The position numbers and the translations under genes were made by a program. Below the pieces are notes generated by a model, which was given only the letters and a program-made list of their open reading frames with translations, was not told where the DNA came from and ran no database searches. Positions 23,641-36,100 of a stretch of 64,000 bases of DNA are shown piece by piece (within the stretch, counting starts at the first letter, position 1; each line of letters begins with the position of its first letter). The stretch is from the NCBI GenBank assembly GCA_963978545.1, contig OZ021723.1:46450069-46514068 (forward strand), written 5' to 3'. Source of the stretch: Linyphia triangularis. Its lineage: Eukaryota > Arthropoda > Arachnida > Araneae > Linyphiidae.

Positions 23641-23817
23641 TTGGTTGTTTTCAGATTATCTGGCGCCGTCAGCAACACGAGGGTTATAATGAGCCGAAAC
23701 ATTCGTCATTAGACAAGCCAACATACATTTACAAACACCCATGCCTAACACGGGACTCGAACCCGCAACCTCGCTGTCTAGAAGCTAGCACGTTAACCGC
23801 TATACCGTTTGGTCGGC
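23641..23817 (-). mobile_element. tRNA-derived SINE with 14-bp target duplication
   Basis: TCGAATTCCTTTGG flanks it exactly (23627-23640 and 23818-23831). On the minus strand the head, next to 23817, reads like a tRNA: A box TAGCGGTTAACG, then B box GGTTCGAGTCC. It continues TGTTAGGCATGGGTGTTTG and ends ...GATAATCTGAAAACAACCAA. The B box is perfect, so the internal Pol III promoter could still work. It is a SINE, not a tRNA gene: it has a non-tRNA body and target duplications, and a relative occurs at 49366-49541. Confidence 0.88.
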
Positions 23818-23972
23818 TCGAATTCCTTTGGAGATAAGAAGCTTGCGGGAGGAGGAGGGTTCAACCGTCCCCAGTCAATATCACATCACAGTTTCTATAG
23901 TTGGCAAACCAAGTGTTGCAACCAAGAGCCAATCCTTGATCTCCTGTATCTATGTGTGTGTTAGTGTGATGT

Positions 23973-24155
23973 AGTTTGATTTTGTTTGTATGCTCAACGA
24001 CCTATACTTTTGCACAATACTGGCTAATTAGGCCAGGACCTACAGCTTAACGTGGATTCCGAACCACAACGAACATCCATGCCTAACCCGGGATTCGAAC
24101 CCGACCCCTTTGGCATGCGAAGCCAGAGCGCTAACTATACAGCCATCAGGGGGGC
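23973..24155 (-). mobile_element. Second tRNA-derived SINE type with 13-bp target duplication
   Basis: GTTAGTGTGATGT flanks it at 23960-23972 and 24156-24168. The minus-strand head reads CTGATGGCTGTATAGTTAGC (A-box region), an anticodon-like loop TTCGCAT between GGC and GCC, and a perfect B box GGTTCGAATCC. Reading that loop as an anticodon gives CGC, suggesting an alanine-type ancestor, which is tentative. The body differs from the SINE 150 bases away, so two families inserted side by side. Confidence 0.85.
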
Positions 24156-24499
24156 GTTAGTGTGATGTGAGCAAACCATTTCACTTATATTCGACACTGT
24201 GAATGATAAAAAAGATAAGTTTTTCTTTAAAAAAAAAAAAAGTGTGGTAATTGTTTTGATGAGAACTACAAACGAAGGTATGAATTTAACGTACATGCAG
24301 GAAAGGTAGTTTCTGTAAAACATCTTGGATTTGAACATTCATTTGAAGCTACGAGCAAAATAAAAATTGCATTACGTTAATCGCATATTTTCCCCTTATC
24401 TTTTTAATTATACTACGTCGTAGGGCAGCATTACTTAACTGTTAGTTTTTAGTTTCAATTAACCATATATTAACGATGTTCCATACCCCTAGGCTTTTC

Positions 24500-24770
24500 C
24501 CCCTTTTTTTACATGTTTCGGAAAATGCTGAGTTCAAAAAAGTAGTATACAAAAAATGTGGGTGTGTCGGTCTATGGTCAGCATAACTCCCGAACGGATT
24601 GACCTATGGTGATCAACTTTTGTATATAGGTTAATGGTGCCCATGGGACCAGTTATTTCGCCAAAATTGCGGCATGAGGTGCTGCCATTTTTTTTTTTTT
24701 TTAATAATGAAAACGATAACGCCCTTATTTATTCAAATCTTGATTTTTCAAAATGGGAATCCTAATGAAA
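24500..24770 (-). repeat. Dispersed family R2, partial copy
   Basis: GTCAGCATAACTCCCGAACG, then TTGACCTATGGTGATCAACTTTTG and CCATGGGACC, match the left part of 31680-31900 (same order, about 80% by eye). Only one end of the family is present. Confidence 0.7.
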
Positions 24771-25156
24771 TGTCAATTGATAGTTATATATAAAATTTTT
24801 GTTAAAAAAATATAAAATACTGCTTTTTCTTCCTAATTTTTATTTCAAAAGCTAGGAAATGGGAAAATACACAGGAGAAATTTCTCAATATTGTTTGGTA
24901 TTGTGGCTTCTTCAGTCTTCATTCCCCCTCCCCTTCCCCACAAAAATTGCATCGGATCGCTAGTGGTAAGAATCCTTACAATGAGTCCTATTTTTAAATA
25001 AGAGGCTCAAAACATTGAACAACAAGCTTTTAAATTCATCACTTTGTTTTCGCATGTGTTGCCAAGCACAACCAGGATTCAATGCATTTCTGAAAACTCA
25101 ATAACAGTCGTTACGTGAATGTTATTGTATGAAACAATGAGCCTTTTTTTAATTTT

Positions 25157-26595
25157 AACTAGCTGAATACTCATGCTTGGGTATGAAATTTTAACACTTG
25201 AAATATTTTAGCTAGCTGTGAGGCCTTGCGTTGCGGAAATCTGCCATTCGTGTATAGGTCCCAGTTTTTGGCGCTTCGCTCGCAGGAAGGTTCATCGCTA
25301 CGCAAAATCGAGCTCGCTTCGTTCGCTGAAAGTTAATTGACACATAAACACAGTCTTACTTCACTCGTTGAAAGGTTCATTGCTATGCAAGCATAGACTC
25401 GCTTTGCTCTCTGAAAGATTCATTGCTGCGTAAGCATAAGTTCGCTTCACTCACTAAAATCTAATTGCTGCGTATATTGGAAGCCTCTCCCTTGATGAGA
25501 AAAAAAAAAATCCCCCTTTAATACAATAATACAACACCCCTTTAAGATTATTTTATTAGTGTTTGTGGAAAGCAAAATTAGAGGCCAAAACTTCGAATGA
25601 AACTTTCAGAGCTCTAGGCCTATTAGAAATCGCTTTTTGCGAAAAAATTAATTAAAATACAAATTTTAACATTCTTTTTGTCAGTCCAATTAGAAGGCCA
25701 AAACTACTTGTGTTGAAAATTTCAGAACTGTAACCCAATTACAAATCGTTTTGTAAAATATTTGTTAGTTAATTAAAAAACCAACAAAATTTTAAAATTC
25801 TGTTTTTCTAAAGTCCAATTAGAAGGCCAAAACTACTTATGTTGAAAATTTTAGAGCTGTAGCCCTATTAGAAATCGTTTTGTAAAATATTAATTAAAAA
25901 AATTAATTTAAAAAAAATCTGTTTTTCAAAAGTCCAATTAGAAGGCCAGAGCTACTTATGTTGAAAATTTCAGAGCTGTAGTCCTATTAATAGTCGTTTT
26001 GTAAAATGTTTATTAATTAAAAAAGAACAAAATAAAAATTTAAAATTCTGTTTTTCAAAAGTCCAATTAGAAGGCTAAAACTACTTATGTTGAAAATTTC
26101 AGAGCTGTGTAGCCCTATCAGAAACCGTTTTGTAAAATATTAATCAATTAATTAATTAAAAATTATTTAAAAAGAAACTAAATAAAAATTTAAAATTATG
26201 TTTTTCAAAAGACGAATTAGAAGGCTAAAACTACTTATGTTGAAAATTTCAGAGCTGTAGCCCTATTGGAAGTCGTTTTGTAAAAAAATTTGTTAATTAA
26301 GAAAATTAATTAAAAAAAACGAATCAAAATTTTAAAATTCCGTTTTTTAAAACTGCAATTAGAAGGCTAAAACTACTTATATGGAAAATTTAGGAGCTGT
26401 ATCTCTGTTTGAAGTCGCTTTCTAAAAAAAAAACTTAATTAAAAAAGAACTAATTAAAATTTTAACATTCGGTTTGACATGTATAAAATTAGAATGCCAA
26501 AACAACTTATGCTGAAAATTTCAGAGCTCTATTCCAATTTTAAGTAGATTTCTATAGATCCACAGACAGACACACAGCTTGTTTTATTATTATAG
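25157..26595 (+). repeat. Dispersed element built of tandem units, copy 1 (about 8 units)
   Basis: Begins CTAGCTGAATACTCATGCTTGG, has a head with TTCGCTCGCAGGAAGGTTCATC, then repeats of a 115-150-base unit whose core is AGAAGGCCAAAACTACTTAT followed by TTTCAGAGCTGTAGCCCTAT and CGTTTTGTAAAAT. Ends CACACAGCTTGTTTTATTATTATAG. Two more copies with the same head, core and tail are at 33339-34706 and, reversed, at 53646-54350. It has no coding region, and I cannot assign it to a class. Confidence 0.8.
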
Positions 26596-26800
26596 ACTAC
26601 TGCATTAGTATAGAGAGGGTATGCAGTCTTTGCCAATTTTGGTTTTATTTTTAGCCTTTTTAACTTCCTTTGAAATTTCACATAGATTATTTAAACACCT
26701 TGAATTTGAAAATTGTATAAAAAAACCGAACCACGAATTTTGATGTAACTTAAGAACTCGCAAAAAGCACTTACTGAAAATTTCTTCAGTAAAAAAAAAG

Positions 26801-26806
26801 TTTATT
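26801..26806 (-). terminator. Receptor phosphatase poly(A) signal
   Basis: AATAAA on the minus strand, about 250 bases after the stop codon at 27053, in the context CTTAATAAACTTTTTTT. Confidence 0.55.
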
Positions 26807-27052
26807 AAGACATTAAAATATTCAATTCAAGTCAACGAAAGTGTTTTTAAATATTTTTAATTACATAAATATTTCACAAATTTCAATTCTATAAATGCTA
26901 AAAATTTTCAACAAAATTAAAGTTATATAAAATACTCCTTTGTACAACGATTAAATATATCTCATAATTTAACAAAACTGCAAATTGTCATTAGCGCAGT
27001 TTCTCCAAGATTTCAATTGTTTGAGCACTTGTATGTTATTTCTTTGCTTAAA

Positions 27053-27133
27053 TCACTTATCACGTGAATTTTTGCTGCATATCGATGGGCAATGTGATTG
27101 GTTCTCTACCCGAGATACGTATTCAAGAATAGC
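27053..27133 (-). CDS. Receptor phosphatase exon 13: C-terminus and stop
   Basis: Acceptor CTTTTCAG. Encodes [20 protein letters not shown] then KNSRDK and TGA. AILEY continues the last PTP helix after IHE, so the protein ends about 20 residues past the domain with no D2. Confidence 0.85.
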   Translation of the reverse strand, partial: AILEYVSRVENQSHCPSICSKNSRDK

Positions 27134-30100
27134 CTGAAAAGAAAAAGAAAAACTTCTTAATCCACATAATGCCTACAATTTTAGGTCATGCGTTCATCAC
27201 AAACTCATAAGCAATTGAACACATTTTATTTACATTTAAACATAAAGAATCCCTAAGATTCAAATCAAACACTTGATTTTAATTTATCAAACAAAAAAAT
27301 CTAAAACTTAAATATCTAGCTATGAAGATATACGTCTGGGCTAAATATTAAACATTGATACCGTAGACTTAGTGCAAAGTGGTTTTTTTATAGTCAAGTC
27401 AAAAATCAAATTTAAGCGATTGTGGTCGTTCTGACTTCTTTTTGCAGTCGAATTTAAACTAACCACACTTTATTTAGAAAGGATTCCAATACTACAGGTT
27501 ATACTGCTATTATTTGGTAAGATCATAATTTTGCTGTAGGATCTCTGATTCAAGTTGTATATTTTAAAATGCGAATAGTTCGTGTAATTTGTACTGAAAC
27601 ATTTCTGGAGTTATTCATTGTGTGCATATCAGATCTACTTCTTTTCACTTTAGACTTTAAAATACCAAATTTATTTGCGAAACAGAATTATGAACATACG
27701 ACTCGGTTAGTGAAGTCAGATACTTCAAATGCAAGTTCTTCAGTTACTGAGAAAAATTGTACTTGGAGATCTGCTGGTTACTTCTTTGAGGCTACTGAAT
27801 TTGGAAGATTTAAAAGCAAAGCGTGGGGGGGGGGGGGGGGAGGGGGGGGGGGGAGGGAGTTATAAAAAAGTAAATTCAATATTCACAACTTTTCTCTAGA
27901 AGCTTACATATTTTTCTTATATTGGCTGAATGACAAACAAAAATTGATCCGACTGAAAAAAGAAGTTATAATGACTGCATTTTGACAAACAGCTTGTTCG
28001 TCTAGTTCAATTTTGACTGTAAACAGTTATCCTTGGACAAAGTATGGAAGGCAATCATATAAATTTTTACTGAACAACTTCTCTAACAGATTAATCGTTT
28101 CCCTTACCTCATGAATGAGAATATACTGATCCTTATTCTGCACGGCTCCTCCGCGATCCCTTCGAAGCTGGGAAATGCACTGTAAAATGTCGATAGACCT
28201 CGACTCCTCATATTCCCGCATGCAGATGTCCAAAGCTAGGAAAACGCCCGTTCGTCCAGTGCCAGTACTTCACACATAAGAAAAAGAACAAAATTTATCT
28301 AAAAATTATACTATGTAGTCAGTGAGGTCATTATGAATATAACATTACCAACAAAGTTCTAGTGATAACGTATTCTCCAAGCCCATTATTTTCTAAGCTT
28401 AATATTTTAAACTCGTCTGAAGCAGTATATCATTCCTCCTGGAAGTCAGAGATGTGCTACTTTACTGTTGAAGACAAATCCTTAATTCTTCATAATAAGT
28501 TCAAGTACAATACTATCAACAGTAGAAACTAGCATACATGGTGTAGATACAATAGCTTTTTACAACTATATTCCACTCATTCTCATTATAACTATTTACA
28601 GAAGGCGAGACTTTAATAAAGGTTTTAAAAACACAAGCTTTCAGTTAACCCTATGCAGCACGAGGGGGGCTAGGGTTATCTGAATAAAAGAGTATTTAGA
28701 TAAATATGTATTTCAAACAAATAAAAGTAGTATAGATCTTAGTGCCTTGCTTACAAATATGTCATCCTTATCACCAACATATTTAATGCTTGTTTTAGAC
28801 TCAAGTATTTCTCAAATGATTGGAAAAAGGCAATCATAATTGTCTTCAAAAAGCCTGGTAAACCTCCTCTACACGCTTCCAGCTACAGATCTATTAGTCT
28901 GCTGCTCTGCATTTTTAAATTCTTTAAAAATGCCCTCAAAATTCGGCTTGACAAGTTCATTAAGGACACAAACTTTACCAGCTCAAAACAATAAGGGTTC
29001 ATCCCGGGTCATTCGACAACGCATCAAGTCCAACGCCTTGTTAAACTTTGCATAAACTGCTTCAACAACAAAGTCATGATAGCCGGATGCTTTCTTAATA
29101 TTGAAAAAGCTTTTGATTCAATATGGAACCACGGGCTCATCAAAAAACTTTTTGACGCCAAACTTCCAATGGACCTTATTCATATCCTAAATCCTTTCCT
29201 CAAAGATAGAACTTTTTGAGTTCGCATCAACCAATCTTCAGAGAAACCTATACAAGCAAGGGTTCACCAGGGGAGCATTATAGCCTCCTTGTTGTTTAAT
29301 GTCTACATTAATAACTTTCCCAAAGTACCTGACTACACAGTCGAGCAAATTGCTGATGACATTGCTTTACTTTGTACATAAAAACAAGGCAATAGAGCCA
29401 TCGACAAACTTCAAGAAACATTCGACTTAGTCGAAGAGTGGGCTGAAAAATAGCGCATTAAAATCAATGCTCAAAAATCTCAAGCAGTCCTCTTCAGAAG
29501 ACATCACACAAGAAAACACATCCTATCCAAAATTGAAATCTTTGACAACAATATTGAATTCGTTAAACACACCAAATACCTCGGCGTTCATCTCGACCAA
29601 AAATTAACGTACAAAATCCACATCAAAGAAGCCATTAGAAAGGCGACTATTGCTCTTATTTCATTGAATCCCATCATGGGCAAAAGATCAAAGACTAGTC
29701 TTAAGACTAAAGTTTTGCTTTACAAATCAGTTATTAAATCAATTCTTGGATACGCCTGTCCTGTATAGTCAACAGCAAAGAAAATTGACCGGAAAAAGTT
29801 ACAAACACTCCAAAATAAAGTAGCCAGAAGAATGACAAATGCACCCTGGTACGTGAGTAACAAAAGATAATCCAAAGATATTTGTGCGTGGACTCAATCG
29901 ACAACTGTATCTGAACTATGTCGCACAATCATCATATTAAAATTGAAAATAGTGTACAATCCCACATTAAAGGCATCATTAATTATGATCCTATTGGGGA
30001 GTAGAAGTTCAAGAGACCTAGGACAATTTATCACGATCCATCATGATGAATCGTCATGAGCTCTCAGAATTTAAATTCACCCAACAATGAATGTAACGTT

Positions 30101-33100
30101 TTATTATTGTATTTTTGTTTTATTAATTTATATTTTCCTTAAGACCTAGGACATGCAAGTTTGTCACCTCTGTAAATTTGTCTTTAAAATGTACCTGTTT
30201 TAAAAAATTTAATTTATCGTCACAATTTGACAAACCTGCCATATCCTCTTATGTGTTCCATGTACTCTACTTTAGTACGAGTATCTGCTTAGCCTGCTAC
30301 TCCCCCCCTACTTTTTTTTTGCTCTGGCAAGCGCTCTGTGCCTTATTCTCTTTTTCTTATCTTATTCTCCACTTGAGAACTATCCGAGATGAAATAGTAA
30401 TGGCCAACCCCTCACTACATAATTTATTTATGATCTAAGTAAAGCTCTTTGTTAATTAGGATAATTACAGCATGAACGGCATTTCCACTCGGGGTAAACT
30501 GATCCAGACAGGTTGGCTTTAAAAACAACGGGTGTCTTTTTGGAGTTCTCTTCCCATATTTGCACCATTTGTCAATCAATGGGCTTCATATTAAAAAATA
30601 AAGCTCCTTTGTGAATCTCAGCAAGTCACGCAGCAGCTAACGTGTTAAATTTAGCTACCTACTTGGTAGGATTAGGCACTTGAAAGTACAAAACATAGAA
30701 CCATTTCATATAATCTATCGCAGAGATGTGTTCACATTGTACTGTGTCCTTTTCATATTGGTACAATTCGTGTAACGATCGCACTAGGCATACAAGAATT
30801 AATTTCCGAACTTAAAACAGGTTAAAACGGTTAGGAATGTATAAAAATTATATTTAAAATTTATCGTAATTATCAGTTTTCAATAATTTGATTTGTAATT
30901 ATAAATATTCTTTCTAAAAGAAGAAGCAACAATTTAACTAAGGGCACAAATTTATGCTTATTTTGCCCAAGAGAACTTGATAACAAACCTGGTCTGTAAG
31001 ATCTCGCGCGAGATATATATACTTTGCATTTAAATACCCTCCCATCTCCACTCCTCTAGCTGGATGAATACTGAACGATAATTCTTTTTGGACTTTGAAA
31101 AAGAAAGAGAAATATTTTTGAGTGCGAGAAAGAATCTCATACAGTGAGCTCTCCCAGTTTAAAAAAAAAGAAGATATTTTTAAAACATCAAATTTGCTGT
31201 TAAATATTAGTCGCCGATGTAAGAATATATCTCATGAACGTTTATTATTTTGACAACGCCTATGTTTACTCACCTGCAGTGTACAATCGTTGGACCTGTA
31301 TTCGAGTTAACATAAGGGCGACATTGTTGTACAAACGTGATCAAACTAGAGGGATCCTTTGGCACACCGACATCTGGCCAACCGGTAAACCACAGATGAA
31401 CTACGTCACGAAACAAATTTTTCTGAAAAGAACAATGAGATTAAAAACAATCCAATGACTGGAAATCACCCAAGACTGGTGAACAATTTTTTTTTCCATA
31501 CGAATATCACCCAGGTGGCTGAGTAGTTAATTTAATTAATAATTCACTTATGATTATAATTTAATTAATTTTTACATTCATTTACTCTATTTGAAATATA
31601 GGGTGATAAAAGTATAGCATTCGGTTAAAAAAAAAAAAAAAAAAAAAAAATGTTTTTCATTTCTCCACGTTTTGGAATATCCCAAGTTCAAAAAAGTGGT
31701 ATGGAAAAAATTTCTAAGTGTGTCTCTAGTCAGCATAACTCCCAAACAGATTGACCTACGCTGTTCAAATTTTGTGTACGGGTTAGCAGTGGTCATGGGA
31801 CTTGCCATTAAGGTTTTGGTCAAATTAGGGCATGCACATAGGGTAGCTGCCATTAAAAAATGCATGTTTTTCGTCAATTTTTCCAAAAAACGGCTCTTAT
31901 AATTTTGATCAAAATTGCCGAGGCATTTTAAGGTGTTCTAAACATCCCCACCTCCGAAATTTCCATAGAAATACGATAAAGGCGGAAAAAGTTAAAAGTC
32001 GAATATCTTCAACACATAGCTTCCCTTGAGCGTCACCCATCGACAAGTTTATTTTTCTCTACTTCACTCAGAAAAAACAATAATCGGGTATTTATCGCCA
32101 AAAATAAAAAAATAAAAAAAAACATTGGTTGTTGTTATTGTAAATGTAATAATTATTGCCAAAAATATCGCAAAAATGCTCCTATTTTTGTAATTAATGA
32201 AAATATAAAAACGAAAACGGTGAATTACACCAATCCATGGTAAATATAAATGCAGTAACCAGTATTAAGTATAATTGAAAGTTGTGTGATGTTACACACC
32301 TCTAATTAATATGGGAGAATTCAATACAGTAAAAAACTTCAATGTATCTAAGAATACAATAGATCTGTATACTCAGAAAATATGTAACTTTTTTTTAGGT
32401 ATCGGAATTTAATCACTAAATATTTTTATTCAGATGTAATCTGGGTTTCATCTTTTTTTATACATTTCCCAATAGGAATTGAAATCGAGAATATTTATTC
32501 CAAGTCCTAATCTAACTATTTGATTGAAAATACACATGTGGTTTTCAGTTGAATGTGTGTGCAGTTTTGTACACATTACCGACTTTTTTCAGCATCATTA
32601 AATAATAAAAGATTTAAAGTTCGACGTATATTTCGAATCATAACGAATATCCAAGATTCATTTTGTGAGCAATTAGTACCTTTCACATAATACTGATCTA
32701 AGTGTTTTAATCAATTTGTCATAAGATGAGTCATAGTTTCAAATTCAGCTTTTCGCTCATAGGTCGTAAGCCTCACAACAGCAACTAAACATTTACTATT
32801 ATGTTAGTACGTTTTCAATTAGGCCAAATTATGACCATATACCACTTAAATGTAGTGGAACAAATGGCGACATTCTTGTATTTTTTAGAAAACTATTCCT
32901 CAGGTTTTTTCTCAATGTAGCTTTTTCATTCGGTCTAAAGTCTTATATAAAGTCCAGTCTATTTTACTTGCAGTTTGGATGCTTTGAATAACGCTTTTAA
33001 ATAATAAGAAGCTACTCATTGAATAATATTGCTAACATTGAATAACACTTGTGTTGATTTCACTGCGTAAATAATCATAACGTGATGAAACAGCTTTTAC

Positions 33101-36100
33101 AGACGATAAATGCGGAGGTTGAAAAAGCAGGGGGGGGAGGGAGGACTTAATGTCTTTTTAAATACTTTATTTGGAGGCAATCAATCGCATATATTTTGGA
33201 AGAAATGTTTTTTTTTCTCAAAACCGAACTTTAGTATTTGTTTTTTCACCGTGAGATTATATATTCGTTAGCGACTGATTATTCCCTTACAATTCGCAGT
33301 CTGTGTACACTAGTGATGGTTAAACTACTTTATTAAACACTAGCTAAATACCCGTGCTTCGCTACGAAATTTTAACATGTGCAATATTTTAGCTAGCTGT
33401 GAGGCCTCGCATTGCGGAAATCTGTCATTCGTGTATAAAACCCAGTTTTTGGCGCTTCGCTCGCAGGAAGGTTCATCGCTACGCAAAATCGAGCTCTCTT
33501 CGTTCGCTGAAAAGTTCATGGACACATAAACACAGGCTTATTTCACTCGTTAAAAGGTTCACTGCTATGCAAGCATAGAATCGCTTCGCTCGCTGAAAGG
33601 TTCATTGCTGCGTAAGCATAAGCTCGCTTCACTCACTAAAATCTAATTTCTACGTAAAGACTTAATATTGGAACCTCTTCCTTGTCAAGAAAAAATTCCC
33701 CGTTAATACAATAATACAACACCTCTTTAAGATTATTTTAACACGTGTTTGTGGAAAGCAAAATTAGAGGCTAAAACTACATATGTTGAAACTTTCAGAG
33801 ATCTAGGCCTATTCGAAGTCGATTTTTGTGAAAAAATTAATTGAAAAACAAATTAAAATTTTAACATTCTTTTTCTCAATAGTACAATTAGATGGCCAAA
33901 ACTACTTGTGTTTAAAATTTCAGAAATGTAGCCCAATTACAAATCATTTTGTAAAATATTTGTTATTTAATTAAAAAAAATAGTGTTTTTCAAAAATCCA
34001 ATTAGAAGGCCTCAACTATTTATGTTGAAAATTTCAAAGCTGTAGCCCTATTTGAAATCGTTTTGTAATATATAAATTAATTAATTAAAAAAATTAATTA
34101 AAAAAGAACAAAATAAAATTTAAAATTCTGTTTTTTAAAAGTCAAATTAAAAGGCCAAAACTACTTATGTTGAAAATTTCAGATCCGTAGCCCTATTAGA
34201 TATCGTTTTGTAACATATTTATTAATTAATTAAAAAAATTAATTAAAAAAGAACTAATTAAAATTTTAACGTTCTGTTTGTGATGTATACAATTAGAAGG
34301 CCAAAACTACTTATGTTGAAAATTTCAGAGCTGTAGCCCTATTAGTAGTCGTTTTGTAAAATGTTGATTAATTAATTAAAAAAATTTAATTCAAAAAGAA
34401 CAAAATAAAAATTTAAAATTCTGTTTTTTTAAAAGTCCAATTAAAAGGCCAAAACTACTTATGTTGAAAATTTCAGAAGTAGCCCTATTAGTAATCGTTT
34501 TGTAACATATTTATTAATTAAAAAAGAACTAATTAAAATTTTAACATTCTGTTTATGATGCATAAAATTAGAAGGCCAAAACTACTTATGCTGAAAATTT
34601 CAGAGCTCTACTCCAATTTTAAGTAGGTTTCTATAGATCCACAGAGCCACAGACAGACAGACAGCAGACACACACAGACACACAGCTTGTTTTATTATTA
34701 TAGATTGAAAGAATCCTTAATAAACATAATGGTTTTACCTCCAAGTCTAAAAGACGTAGAGTAGACATTGTGTAAAATTCGTACACATCTTTTTTTAGAA
34801 GTGAAACCTGGAAATCCCCAAAAGGAGGTTGTGACACCAATGTACTTTGTGGAAAGTATTGGGCGCATCTAGACTGAAAAAGAAAATATTAAAATTTTAA
34901 TTGGTTTATTTAAAACATATAGCATGTTTAGATTAGATTCTTTTCAATTATAATTCAAGAAACCCAAACTACTTTCTATTTTAAATTTCAACTAATAAAT
35001 AAGTTATTCTCATTAAAAAATCAAATAAGTAAAAAAAATAGTTTTTACTTTTCTGTTCTTATCATCGATGGAGTGAAATACTACAGTTAGAAAGTCAAAT
35101 ATGGCATAACTTGGTACCCGTTTCAAGACGAAAATTTGAATTTCCGATTCGCACCATTTTGCACAAAGACCAAACTAACAGACTTCCATAATCATTAAAG
35201 TTAGTTACAAGTTGTTATTTTACTATGCATAGATTGTATCCTTGTATACTTTTTACTAATTATTTATAACACAGCACATATTTTTCAAATACAAAGGAAA
35301 ATAATAAAAGGTTAATTGCCTTATTTATTGTCAATTACAGATTTTCCTCTAAAAGCATAGCTATTTCATTGATGTTTTTTAAATTTTTTTTTAAAAAGAT
35401 TTTTAGATCTGACTTTCAAAAGGGAATTGAAATACTAATTATTAAATCATGTTAGCGAATACTTACAGTGCCATTTTCCTCGAACATGGTAAGCATAACA
35501 ATAACTCTACTCTGTTGTTCCCAGACCATCCTCCAAAAATCTTCAATGCCTTCCGGTAAAGGGGCTTGACAAGCAATGTAAAATGCTGATTTACCTTCAT
35601 ATCCCTTTAAAGAGAAAGACGTTTACTTCAAATTGCATTCTTCAAATTAGGATTTATATTCTAAGAAATGTCTCCACTGTACACATCGTAATTATAAGAA
35701 CAAGACAACCAAATTGAAATTCCGCATATTATAAATTTTCCCCTTAATTTAACTCTATGTTTACATATTTTTTTTTTACCCTTTTATAACGCTTACTTTA
35801 TGAAGCCATATTATATATAGTTTAACCCCTTACCTGTATATCTCAGGAAATGTGTCAAAAATGAAATTCAGTTCGGGATCAACAGAATGGTTTGGTTTAT
35901 CTGAGTTTACTGGCGCAAGTACATCACCCAGGGATGAGTTTGGTAAAAAATCAAAAAGCTGAAAACAAAACTCCAAACGTTTTATGCGTAAAACGCATTT
36001 TAAGCTATACTTTAAAAAAATTGTGGTTTTCCATGTGCGTTTATAACACTGCACCTTCTCTGTCTGACCGTGAGAAAAATGGTTCAAAATAAAGACACCT

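Larger units (their letters stand above)
19070..26800. other. Intergenic region between the two convergent genes
   Basis: Holds the palindrome at 19898-20298, a hAT-like remnant (21804-22437), two SINEs (23641-23817, 23973-24155), part of a dispersed family (24500-24770) and the tandem-unit element (25157-26595). 19070-19890, 20300-21800 and 22440-23600 are AT-rich with no gene; a possible single hAT terminus (CAGGGCCGATCC, 23319) has no partner that I can find. Confidence 0.65.
31423..34738. other. Phosphatase intron with R2 and tandem-unit copies
   Basis: A-run 31627-31650, R2 copy to 32320, then 32320-33330 without recognisable features, then the tandem-unit element 33339-34706, which ends about 30 bases from the exon 10 donor. 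Confidence 0.65.

Noticed and set aside
23641..24155. Two tRNA genes
   Set aside because: B boxes are perfect, but the non-tRNA bodies, target duplications and repeated copies show SINEs.
25157..26595. CRISPR-like array
   Set aside because: Units are 115-150 bases with no distinct spacers, in eukaryotic intergenic DNA.
27569..27865. 98-codon frame ending in a Gly run
   Set aside because: The Gly run is the poly-G tract; no domain.
35830..36087. 85-codon minus-strand frame inside the phosphatase gene, considered as an extra exon
   Set aside because: It spans the end of the CAGGG element and exons 8 and 9 already join in phase without it.
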